This document shows, in pieces, positions 35,801 through 41,562 of a DNA stretch of 64,000 nt. The stretch comes from Paraburkholderia sp. D15. Lineage in GTDB: Bacteria; Pseudomonadota; Gammaproteobacteria; Burkholderiales; Burkholderiaceae. A program made the position numbers and the translations under genes. Position 1 is the stretch's first letter. The number at the start of each line of letters is the position of its first letter. Location of the stretch: NCBI RefSeq assembly GCF_029910215.1, contig NZ_CP110395.1, forward strand, positions 2,604,001-2,668,000. The letters are read 5' to 3'. The notes below the pieces were generated by a model. It ran no database searches and was not told where the DNA came from. It saw only the letters and a list, made by a program, of their open reading frames with translations.

Positions 35801-36412
35801 GGTCTGGCGGCCGACGTTCATGGTCTGCCAGGTCAGCACCGCGTTCGCGGCGGTCTGCTTCACGTCGACGTTCACATGCCCGTTCGCATCGACGCTCTGG
35901 GTCGGCGCGTTCGCGTTGATCCACAGCAGCGGATTGTTGACGTCGCTGCTCACGCCGGGCGCCACCTGCAGGCCGCCGGGCGCGAGCCCGTTCGGCACGT
36001 TCGACGCGACCGCGGCCGCCGCGGCCGCCGCGTTCTGCTGCGCGGCGATCTGCGCCGCGATCGCCTGCGCGGCGTGACCGAGATTGCGGATCGACGGCTG
36101 GCTCGCCTGCAATGCCTGTTGCGGCGAGACGCCCAGGTTCGGCGTGCCCGCGCCGCCGTAGCCGCCCGCGCCGCCGGAAGCGTTACGCGCGCTGGCCTGA
36201 CCGAGATTGACGATGCCCGCGGCATACGCGTGCGGCGCCTGGGCCGTGAAGCCCGCCGCCAGTATCAGCGCGACCGCGCGGCACAGCGGCCGCACGTCGG
36301 CGCTCAGGACAGTCTGCGAACGATGCTGGTTTTGTTGTCGTGCTGCGCGCGCGCGTGCTGCCATTCTCCACCCCGAAACCTTGAAAGTTGACGGCTTCGC
36401 CCGTCGCGCCAT
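23822..36412 (-). CDS. giant TpsA exoprotein, filamentous haemagglutinin family (PdtA-like)
   Basis: A 4196-residue secreted adhesin-like protein read without interruption. The start is ATG 36410-36412, or ATG 36362-36364 (residue 17); neither has good spacing from a Shine-Dalgarno. An extended basic signal peptide ends near HAYA/AG. The TPS secretion domain lies at about 130-400, with AVFNRIVDPSGAPSQILGNI and NRNGILFGAGSQVNVHALVA. A very long beta-helix follows, rich in Asn, Thr, Ser, Gly and Ala. The C-terminus carries a DUF3739-type end (VQGVSLGVPVSQSVNTGALS, RRWTISVQVEGFGD). It would cross the outer membrane through the TpsB at 7867-9582. Length and architecture fit P. aeruginosa PdtA. 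Three TPR-glycosyltransferases lie immediately upstream on the same strand. Confidence 0.95.
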   Translation of the reverse strand: MARRAKPSTFKVSGWRMAARARAARQQNQHRSQTVLSADVRPLCRAVALILAAGFTAQAPHAYAAGIVNLGQASARNASGGAGGYGGAGTPNLGVSPQQALQASQPSIRNLGHAAQAIAAQIAAQQNAAAAAAAVASNVPNGLAPGGLQVAPGVSSDVNNPLLWINANAPTQSVDANGHVNVDVKQTAANAVLTWQTMNVGRQTTLNFDQSGGTQTNGANNWAVFNRIVDPSGAPSQILGNINAQGAVYVINRNGILFGAGSQVNVHALVASSLNLLDMNNEPGLSAAGIVASNQQFLSMPAGTTGGLAYPESGTSTGLNGKLVPNEILGLGDVATATGPYQAPGDITIQPGASITTQINGTVSDGGFVIVAAPNVTNGGSITATAGQVVLAAGVGVSVRPNAGATLNPQILLPELSGKIVTQQNGSTVDITPAGTLINTGIVQASRGTVNLLGSNVAQNGVVGVTTSVNTPGAITISTVDEYQSNKPTGLSYTGGQPVTGGTGGGDVTHRAGLLSFGPDSVTAVLADNNGQTATSTPGTVFVPGSVSMTAGSVWFQGGSLIEAPGSGVSVTALTQSATGYTTPAGFAAVPGRIYLDDGATIDVSGLANVELPLSSILLTIDRIGQNELADSPLLRDGFLFGQKGVVVDSTLTGTRSDGLQWVGSPILNLSGYVNAMPRTVDQLLTNGGTITLSGNEVMTATGSSMNLNGGYVHYDSGMLNTTRLVDASGAIVPIGQASPYDTFVGIAGQFTESHPRWGVTKTWYNPLQTGGTWQPEFIVGGNAGTLDLYATQSLVLDGDISAQAFDGSKQMQGNDLPAGGTFNLGTDPNLRNPGAPISQTWNASDSTPSGETSLIVLQNAAPDLNDLTPGFSFTTSLNTDAQHALPATDPSNVLTTMVVPVDTLNNGGFANLNVASDKISGKGFVVGAGTRLALQPGGSVTLSGTFPGSTTVAGSIVVPSGTVTISNGGDITVLPTGQISVAGQWVNNEVQVAPGTTPGNSQFIDGGKISLSAGGRLDLQAGSVLDVSGGGEMQANGQLLMSNGIPAGKGGSVSLVTFDNYLAQLPSDPYLSMNGTIRSLGFSGGGTLTLGAAGFQIGGDAASAPAWDLVLPSDFFAQQGFGNYVLNAYYDSTVAPGTMVRLTQQNALPDVTALQKTASGASLSTNGLTSAGTLDAYHRQATGLVLTGGGYLPIEETLINQNIGKVAPVQIPVKDGSVGTVSVGQGASIVADAGANIGLGGAAQVTVLGSLIAPGGSITLSADSGPGGHEVTGQYSGQLAGTFTSNSKSVWLGPDAVLDVSGVALVNPLATPVKSGAATFVPVSGKVLPGGSVTLSDDSGYVVAQAGSRIDVSGTSANFDQVQANGTYASQPVWSDAGSITIAASSGLMFDGTLRAQPGASEARGGTLTLAPLTGAVQANQADGTSVALPGATALVLQQSGQFVPAGLSAGQDLVDVFGAPVTNAKQVTANQPTGVVQFAVDRLSGSGIATLVLGSSNTVANAPVAFAGNVDIDVAQAVRIYASRIVAISGDQLAQALHGVQNPAGVFSIPTLATLLNNEVGASTPTTIGSTVTLNAPYVSIAGPNVTDGSTMTVTSSASDATLNVNASFIDLVNQFQLNNFGNANFTSSGDIRLSSTIPNGSGLQSGELYSPGNLAFKAADLYPSTGSTFILDAAGPSPTTIAFQSNGAAGVPLSAGGTLLVDATDIVQGGTVRAPSGSLVFGVGDATNTATQTQFGNLPIVNTNSVTFANGSVTSVSNDNTVIPYGTTVDGVEWQFNPGAGTTLPDLNAPPSKFIGVNGGSVALSKGATIDLSGGGDLQAAEWVPGTGGTRNVLSQYNVSYANNSTGVAIPTNAGGSNVYAIVPGAQSPVSAYDPTFAQTLQPSTNANGTVGTRTATLGVGQAGMGSALGQSVYLSGVPGLAPGYYTLLPGMYATLPGAYRVTVASSNGNVTPGSSSVLADGTVVTAGYVGNAITGARSATPTLFNVQSGPVWQQYSQYTTTGANQFFPTLAAGKGNVTPPLPVDGGQLALAASHALALGATLNTAAGPGGAPAEVDIASQNIQITGNGAPALVGYLQISAADLDALNAGSLLIGGTRTATTSGISINALADSVVVSNNSASVLSGPEILLVTKTDPSGTDPNAANGLRVDAGGAISTSGSYPAAKDQPIAIAGDGALLRVSNGAMTTVTRTGATGTGLLTVGANATLNGGQALTLDSSGNLKVDPSATLSAKAITVDGSAITFTNQGGAAAANLPGFVLDPAGLAQLANAQQVILRSAGAMNFIGNVDATFGNGIDLSAGTFTSDGGNVVLNGQQVAFTNEAGAPLASAVAGSGSLTVNAKEIDFGSGDKVVSGFGSVTMNAQNGIVGQHTGTFDFGALPVTLNAPVYLADTSSASTVKTTGALSLNGATGTALTRTAVGGALTFIGGTLTDNGATIAAPAGNVSLEATSGNLTIGSGSTVSAAGVSKQFFDITQYAPAGSITLTADAGTVDVQSGSTLDFSGAKGGGAAGSLTVSAPQQGVNLNGTLKGGAASGFAGGSVSLATGSALDLDALAQTLASSGVNNAISIQTKSGNLTLSAGNTLTAHQVALIADGGTGGQDPNNGNVQILGTIDASGVAGGQIGLYGRGGVDVEGTLRATGSSATQRGGTVTIGTTGTPGSVVTVNPTYGYENISAANSGVITLGNQAVIDVSGGTAGGLSGGTVGFRAPLLDDGTVNVTLQPGAQIKGARSVNLEAYAVWSTTDPSTGGQHFDGIVDPAGWYNNSVAGAGQPGMVAGTWTDQKGNALAAPTTPAQLADYLTSDYFTPTQANADHQGFYGYLNGDANAAVPGTLMSYVENGVSGVAAQFAGTGIANFHVVPGIELDNPSTAINNGDISVLTNWNLGAGTSQTNLAFRFNGQAPDITFRAENNVKVNASLTDGFFQVVNPVVSGGSIRVPSYDAYGLYTAAQTQYNAAGGSFPYTGTSGSGLAYYAALGFVKGPTNITGADPQELQEYYALYVAYAQFLDTTVPAVVLNANMASEASFSYLQTFYLARNRVVSFAPPAAPPAPTTQADFGDYAKQYLLYVNQYAAYVQSVASKVVANTSLKNGVPMIQPPAAVANITPINTTSIDLPTPVDNTPSPVAAINNPLPLASASLAGGSSVSWGLVAGANFNSADPLAVQAASVFRGMPNNGNVTMDTHTEYVDANGLTLVTPTTIRTGTGSISIAASNNVSLIDTSLTGTIATDPNALVIPGAIYTAGAPTAANPAVDNTLAIVSGVPGSPDIFVSPAVNPDSAGDITIRAQGNISGMENVIDTQGTVTGTKGSNISQFWWQWMEITANPTVVNNAIATLLTRTSIDFGAFDQGVMSAGGNVSVNAGGTISDLGVSLPTTWYLNGNGTPVTVGGGNLSVHAGGDILSGDYFVASGTGTITAGGRIGSDINVTPTVAMSTILATQNGVLNVTATQGVDLGAVLDPSLSNSFAPPGGVGAITLTNYRQYQDSQNYSSGSSVNVLSATGDVTLGGLASVLTGANGMLPASLNVTAFDGGISVLSGGMLYPSANGQLNLIADQSIDLSNIASVLNHTTSPSQFGMLDSDPAQMPSPTQPGATPAPHAVGALHADDTTPARIYSLNGSIVDGKLETAAANRTYYDNLVTLSTDKPTLIQAGQDVVNLAFNGQNLRSSDVTRVVAGRDIYDASGLPRNAGAIPALVLGGPGTFDIEAGRNIGPLTNQAQLYAVNGASGVVVAGIDAVGNANNLNLPHESADINVLFGVGPGVDLATFVSTYVAPGSSVAGVSSVTPALIAFMEQYDAGLGVDTGLQTDKTAARNAVGTLSAALAWQQFQALPPYVQQLFAEQVLFGVLTQVGTDYNNPASPYYQKYARGYEAINTLFPASFGYTANNLAGGSNGANQTVSTGNLDIRSTTIQTQQGGNISILGPGGQALVGSTTAPPTIVDNTGNVVAGPGSMGILTLEQGNINIFTDQSVLLAQSRIFTEQGGDLTIWSSNGDINAGKGAKSSADAPAPQYVCDANHYCTVDARGEVSGAGIATLQSVAGSAPGNATLVAPRGTVDAGDAGIRVSGNLNVAALHVANADNIQVQGVSLGVPVSQSVNTGALSAASSAASAASQMAQDLVKNNASGVGQRRWTISVQVEGFGDTGDDDSRKRKRQQVGYDPSSAVSILGFGQAGPTQRSVLSTDERARLGKI

Positions 36413-36592
36413 CGAGAGCGCTTAAGCGAAGCCGCAGATACGAAACCCCGCGAAACCCCGTCGGAACCCGTCGAATGCTGGTCGATCACCCGGCTCGCCG
36501 ATGCGTCGACCACACGCCGACCCCGCGGCGAACGGTCCGAATCCGAAGAAAATACGGTGCGCGCATGGCGGCGATGTTGCGGCTGTTACGCA

Positions 36593-39034
36593 TCATTTGG
36601 GCCGGTTCAAAAGGTTCGTAGCATTCGCGTCGGCATTCGCGTAGGCGCGCGTGTCGAGCAGTTCGCGCAGCGCGGCGCCGACCCGTTCGATCACCGCCGG
36701 CCAGTCGCCCGGCCGCGCTTGCCTGAAAAGCCGCGCATGCGGATACCACGGGCTGTCGTCGCGCGCGAGCAGCCAGCGCCAGTCGGGCGCGTACGGCAGC
36801 AGAATCCACACCGGTTTGCCGACCGCACCCGCCAGATGCGCGATCGACGTGTCCACCGCGATCACCAGGTCGAGCGTGTCGATCAATGCGGCGGTGTCCG
36901 CGAAATCGGCGAGCTGCTCGTCGAAACGGACCACACCGCTCGCGGCCAATGCATCGCGATCCCGTTCACGCACCTGCGGTTGCAGGCTGACGAAGCGCAC
37001 GCCGGGCGCGGATGAACCGCCCGGCGCAGCCTCGACCGAGGTCTCAACCGGAGCGGCAAGCGAAGCTTCAACCGAAGCCTCGACCGAAGTCTCAACCCGA
37101 GCTTCACGCGAAGCCTCAAGCGAACGCCCGAACGCCACTTCAAGCAGCGGCGCGAGCGCGGCAAACGGCAGCGAGCGGTTTTCATCGTTGTTGTGACGCG
37201 GGTTGCCGGACCACGCGATGCCGATCTTCAGCGTGCGCGCCGGTATCGACGCATCGACCCGCGCGCGCCATGCATCGCGGCGCGGCGCAGCGGCGCGCAG
37301 ATACGCGTGCGGCGCCGGAATCGTGTCGAGCGTCGTGCGAAACGCGAGCGGCAGGCTCATCAGCGGCGTCTGGAAATCGAACGTGGGCATGGGATCGTCT
37401 TCGGTGACAATGCGATCCACGCCGTCAAGCGAGCCCAGCAGCGTCGCCAGCTCGCGCGGCGCTTCGAGTATCACCGTCGCACCCCGCGCCTGAACGAGGC
37501 TCGCGTAGCGGCAGAACTGCAGCGTGTCGCCATAGCCCTGCTCCGCGTGCAGCAGCACGGTCCGCCCCGCAACCGGTTCGACGCCGAGCCACAACGGACG
37601 ATCCGCATGCCGCCGGTGCAACAGCACGTCGGTCGCGTGCCAGCGCGCTTCGTGCTGTTGCCAGCCGGTCTCGAAGTCACCCATCAGCAGACGGCAATAC
37701 GCTTCCGAGCGCCGCGCCGCGCCGTGCTGCGGATCGCGTTGACACGCGAGCACGAACGCGCGCAACGCGGCCTCGTGATCGCCGGTCTGCTGCAAGGCCA
37801 CCGCGCGCGTGTACAGATGCTGCGCGCTGTCGGCGGGCGCGCGGGCGGCTTGCGCGTGACTGTCGAGCGCGTCGTCGTAGCGCGCGAGCTGTTGCAACGT
37901 GACCGCGCGGTTGAACAGCAACTCGGGATGCGCGCCGGTCAGCGCCAGCGCGCGGTCGTAGTCGTCCAGCGCTTCGTCGTAACGGCCCAGCGTGCGCCAT
38001 GCGGCGGCACGATTGCGCAACGCATCGACGTGATCCGGCGCGCGCGTCAGTGCCTCGCTATAAGCCTGCGCGGCGTCGCGATGACGATCGAGACCGAGCA
38101 ACGCATTGCCGCGTCCCAGCCAGGCGGCGACGTGATCGCGATTGCGCGCGAGCAGACGCTCGCAACGACGCAGCAGTTCGTCGCGCGCATGCAGCATGTC
38201 GAGCGCCACGCAACTCGCGTAGAGCAAGGCTTCGTCGGCAGGCGCGTGTTGCAGACCTTCGTCGAGCACGGCGAGCGCTTCGGCCGCGCGTCCGAGGTCC
38301 GTCAAGACGATGCCCTCGGCCAATAGCAGCGCGGGGCGTCGGCCCTGAATCACCATCGCCAGCCGGTATTCGCGCAACGCTTCGTCGCGCTGGCCGATTT
38401 CGCGCAGCGCATGGCCACGCTCGACGTGCGTGACGGGATCGCGCGAATCGAGTTGCAACGCGCGATCGAGGCTGATCAGCGCATCGGCGGGACGGCCCAG
38501 CGCGCGCAGCGCGGCGCCGCGCCGGCTCCATGCCTGGCCTTGCGCGGGCGCGCGTTGCAGCGAGCGGTCGTAGGCGGCGAGCGCATCGTCGTAGCGTTCG
38601 AGACCGAGCAGCGCGTCGCCGCGCGCCGCATGCACGGCCGGCTGATGGGGATCGGACTGCAACGCGTGATCGAGCATCGTCAGCGCGTCCCGATAGCGGC
38701 CCACGCCCGCGAGCGCCGCGCCGTGGTTCGCGATGTTCCAGGCGTGCCGCAGGCCCGCGCGCATCGATCGCGCGATCAGCGGTTCCGCGCGCGCCGCATC
38801 GCCCTGGCGCAGATAGACGACGCCGAGCAGATGCAGGGCCTCGACGTTGTCGGGCGCCATCGTCAACACGCCTTCGTAGAGACCGCGCGCGGCGGCGAGG
38901 TCGTGCCGTTCCAGCGATGCGCGCGCATTGCGCAATGCGTCGGCGATCGCCGTCTGCAACGCGTTCGCGTTTGCGCTCAGGTTCGATAGCGGCGCGAAAC
39001 GCAGCGCGGCGTCCTGCGCCGGTGCGCGGCTCAT
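36593..39034 (-). CDS. TPR-repeat glycosyltransferase A (GT9-like C-terminus)
   Basis: An 813-residue cytoplasmic protein. The ATG 39032-39034 overlaps the stop of gene B (ATGA), so translation is coupled. About a dozen tetratricopeptide repeats fill residues 25-470. A linker with MGDFETGWQQHEARW leads into a GT-B-type glycosyltransferase domain (about 505-800): GRTVLLHAEQGYGDTLQFCR, KIGIAWSGNPRHNNDENRSL and VDTSIAHLAGAVGKPVWILL, the last typical of heptosyltransferase-like (GT9) enzymes. A repeat-coded insert (about 645-685) interrupts the domain. It ends 180 bases before tpsA. TPR-glycosyltransferases often modify proteins; the giant TpsA is the obvious candidate, by inference. Confidence 0.87.
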   Translation of the reverse strand: MSRAPAQDAALRFAPLSNLSANANALQTAIADALRNARASLERHDLAAARGLYEGVLTMAPDNVEALHLLGVVYLRQGDAARAEPLIARSMRAGLRHAWNIANHGAALAGVGRYRDALTMLDHALQSDPHQPAVHAARGDALLGLERYDDALAAYDRSLQRAPAQGQAWSRRGAALRALGRPADALISLDRALQLDSRDPVTHVERGHALREIGQRDEALREYRLAMVIQGRRPALLLAEGIVLTDLGRAAEALAVLDEGLQHAPADEALLYASCVALDMLHARDELLRRCERLLARNRDHVAAWLGRGNALLGLDRHRDAAQAYSEALTRAPDHVDALRNRAAAWRTLGRYDEALDDYDRALALTGAHPELLFNRAVTLQQLARYDDALDSHAQAARAPADSAQHLYTRAVALQQTGDHEAALRAFVLACQRDPQHGAARRSEAYCRLLMGDFETGWQQHEARWHATDVLLHRRHADRPLWLGVEPVAGRTVLLHAEQGYGDTLQFCRYASLVQARGATVILEAPRELATLLGSLDGVDRIVTEDDPMPTFDFQTPLMSLPLAFRTTLDTIPAPHAYLRAAAPRRDAWRARVDASIPARTLKIGIAWSGNPRHNNDENRSLPFAALAPLLEVAFGRSLEASREARVETSVEASVEASLAAPVETSVEAAPGGSSAPGVRFVSLQPQVRERDRDALAASGVVRFDEQLADFADTAALIDTLDLVIAVDTSIAHLAGAVGKPVWILLPYAPDWRWLLARDDSPWYPHARLFRQARPGDWPAVIERVGAALRELLDTRAYANADANATNLLNRPK
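37027..37127. repeat. degenerate 12-bp repeat coding an insert in glycosyltransferase A
   Basis: Variants of GAAGCCTCGACC and GAAGTCTCAACC alternate in register, encoding V-E-A-S and V-E-T-S repeats on the minus strand. The insert sits between the GIAWSGN block and the next strand of the glycosyltransferase domain; paralogues B and C lack it. Confidence 0.75.
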
Positions 39035-41484
39035 CGGCCGGCTCCGTGCGCATGCGCCGGTTGTGCCGATTGCGGCGATAGCACCGCTTGATCCGCTGGC
39101 GCGGCTTGCGACGGTTGTTCCGCCGGTGCTGGTTGTTCCGCCGGTGCCACCGATGCCGATTGTGCCGCCGGTGCCGATTGTGCCGCCGATGCCGCGTGCG
39201 TCGCCGATGCCGCCTGTGCCGCCTGCGCCGCGTGCAGCAGCCCAGGCACCGCGGCCCGCACCGCCGCCACCACCGGCGTCCAGTCGCCCGCCTCCGGCTG
39301 CCGGAACAGACGCGCATGCGGATACCACGGGTTGTCCTCCCGCTCCAGCAGCCAGCGGAAGTCCGGCGTGTGCGGCAGCATCACCGCGAGCGGCCGCCCC
39401 AACGCACCGGCCAGATGCGCGACCGACGTATCCACGCTGATCACGCCGTCCATCAGCGCGGTCAATGCCGCCGTGTCGGCGAAGTCCTTGAGTTCGTCGC
39501 CGAGGTGAAGAATCGGACTCGCTTCGAGCGTCGCCTTGTCCTCGTCGCGCACCACCTTTTGCAGGCTGATCCATTCGATCGAATCGTCAAGCAACGGCAA
39601 CAGGTCGGCGAGCGCCATCGAACGGTTGCGGTCGTTCGAATGCAGCGGGTTGCCCGACCACACCAGGCCAATGCGAGGCCGTTGCGCCGCCCCCACGCCG
39701 GAATCCAAACGCGTCGCCCAGCGTTCGACGGCCACCGGATCGGCGCGCAGATAAGGCACCGTCGCGGGAATCGACGCGAGGTCGGTACGGAATTCGAGCG
39801 GCAGGCTCAACAGCGGGCAATGCAGATCGAACGGCGGCAGCGGATCGCCGCGCGCCGCCAGCAGGTCGACGCCATCGAGCGTGCGCAGCAGGCCATGCAA
39901 CTCGCGCTGCGCTTCGAGCACCACGGTCGCGCCCAGCGCCTTCACGAGCGGCACGTAGCGGCAGAACTGCAGCGTATCGCCGAGCCCCTGCTCCGCGTAC
40001 AGCAGAATCGTCCTGCCCGCGAGCGGCATGCCGTGCGTCCACCTCGGCTGCGCGAAATCGCGGCGGCTGCCGTCGAGTTGCGCGTCGCGCCAGCGCCATT
40101 CGTATTCGCTCCAGCCCGCCTCGAAATCGCCGATCGACAGGCACAGGAACGCGCGCATGCAATGCGCGAGCACGTAATCCGGTTCGATGTCGATGGCCTG
40201 CGCGTACGCGTCTTTCGCTTCCTCGTGACGTCGCAGCGAACGCAGCGCATTCCCGCGATGAAAATGCGCGAGCGGATCGCGCGGCGTCGCTTGCAGCACG
40301 CGGGCGAGATCGTCGAGCGCGGCCTCGTAGCGGTGCGTTTCCAGCGACGCGCGGGCGCGCGTGAACCACGCGGGCACGTAGTCGGGTTGAAGCGCGAGCG
40401 CGCGTTCGCAGGCCGCCTTCGCGTCCTCGTGCCGGCGCACGCCGATCAGCGCGCTCGCGTAATTGCACAGCACGCCGAGGCTGTCCGGCTCGGTATCGAG
40501 CGAGCGCGCGTAACTCTGCACGCCCTCGGCGTCGCGGCCCAGATGACACGCGGCGTTGCCGCGATTCGCATGCGCTTTCGCGTGCCGCGGCTCGATCGCG
40601 AGCACCCGGTCGCAACGCGCGATCGCCTCCTGATGGCGTCCCAGCTGTTCGAGCGCGATCGAACTGTTGTAGATCGCGTCGATGAACTGCGGACTCGCGG
40701 CAATCGCCGCGTTGAAGTCGGCGAGCGCGTTGCCCGCCTCGCGCAGATCGAGAAAGCTCACGCCGCGCAGGAACAGCACCTCGGCATTGCCGGGAGCGAT
40801 CGCAAGCGCCATCCCGTAGTTGTCCGCCGCGTGCTGGAAGCGGCCCAGTTCGCGCAGCACGCGGCCGCGTTCGCGCAGCGCATCGAACGAGCGGCCCGCG
40901 AGCGCGAAGGCACGGTCGCAACAGGCGAGCGCTTCGTCCGCGCGGCCCAGCGCGCGCAGCGACTCGCTGCGTTTGAGCAAGGCCTCGGCGGAATCCGGCT
41001 GGAGGTCGAGCAGGCGGTCGTACGTGAGCAATGCGTCGTCGTGACGGCCAAGTTGCGCAAGCAGACCCGCGCGCTGGAACAACGCGCGCTGATGGCCGGG
41101 GTTGAGCGCGAGCGCTTCGTCGAGCCGCGCGAGCGCATCCTGGGTGCGGCCGAGCCCCAGCAGCACCGCCGAATGATTGGCCAGCACGAGCGCGGCCGGC
41201 TCCCGCTCGATCGAGCGGCGCATCAGCGCGTCGGCTTCGTCGAGACGCCCCTGCTGAAAACGCACCGCGCCGAGCAGATGCAGCGCCTGCGCGTGCCCGG
41301 GGTCGAGCGTCAGCAACTCGGCATAGGCCGCTTCCGCGCGGTCGAGTCCGCCGCCGGCGTGCGCCTCGCGCGCGCGCCGCAACAAACGTTCGAGCCGCGC
41401 GGCGTCGGGCTTCGGCACGTCGTCACGCGGACGCGGCGAATCGGCGGATAGCGCAAGCGTCGTCCCTTCGCCATTCGATGTCAT
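39031..41484 (-). CDS. TPR-repeat glycosyltransferase B (GT9-like C-terminus)
   Basis: An 817-residue paralogue of A. The TPR array covers about 30-440 (for example AYAELLTLDPGHAQALHLLG). The glycosyltransferase part (about 455-745) carries IGDFEAGWSEYEWRW, GRTILLYAEQGLGDTLQFCR, RIGLVWSGNPLHSNDRNRSM and VDTSVAHLAGALGRPLAVML. The last 65 residues are an Ala/Gln/Pro low-complexity tail coded by a degenerate repeat. The stop overlaps the start of A by four bases. 78 bases separate it from gene C upstream. The substrate sugar cannot be told from sequence. Confidence 0.87.
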   Translation of the reverse strand: MTSNGEGTTLALSADSPRPRDDVPKPDAARLERLLRRAREAHAGGGLDRAEAAYAELLTLDPGHAQALHLLGAVRFQQGRLDEADALMRRSIEREPAALVLANHSAVLLGLGRTQDALARLDEALALNPGHQRALFQRAGLLAQLGRHDDALLTYDRLLDLQPDSAEALLKRSESLRALGRADEALACCDRAFALAGRSFDALRERGRVLRELGRFQHAADNYGMALAIAPGNAEVLFLRGVSFLDLREAGNALADFNAAIAASPQFIDAIYNSSIALEQLGRHQEAIARCDRVLAIEPRHAKAHANRGNAACHLGRDAEGVQSYARSLDTEPDSLGVLCNYASALIGVRRHEDAKAACERALALQPDYVPAWFTRARASLETHRYEAALDDLARVLQATPRDPLAHFHRGNALRSLRRHEEAKDAYAQAIDIEPDYVLAHCMRAFLCLSIGDFEAGWSEYEWRWRDAQLDGSRRDFAQPRWTHGMPLAGRTILLYAEQGLGDTLQFCRYVPLVKALGATVVLEAQRELHGLLRTLDGVDLLAARGDPLPPFDLHCPLLSLPLEFRTDLASIPATVPYLRADPVAVERWATRLDSGVGAAQRPRIGLVWSGNPLHSNDRNRSMALADLLPLLDDSIEWISLQKVVRDEDKATLEASPILHLGDELKDFADTAALTALMDGVISVDTSVAHLAGALGRPLAVMLPHTPDFRWLLEREDNPWYPHARLFRQPEAGDWTPVVAAVRAAVPGLLHAAQAAQAASATHAASAAQSAPAAQSASVAPAEQPAPAEQPSQAAPADQAVLSPQSAQPAHAHGAGR
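39050..39240. repeat. degenerate short repeats coding the tail of glycosyltransferase B
   Basis: Imperfect copies of units such as GCCGGTGCCGATTGTGCC repeat through this stretch. On the minus strand they encode an Ala/Gln/Ser/Pro tail (AAQSAPAAQSASVAPAEQPA and following) that is absent from the two paralogues. Confidence 0.7.
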
Positions 41485-41562
41485 GGTTCTGCCCTTGTAG
41501 TTCAGCTTTTTTATCGTTCGGTTCGGCTCGATGCAGCTTTGTCCGGCTTTGTTCGGCTCAGC

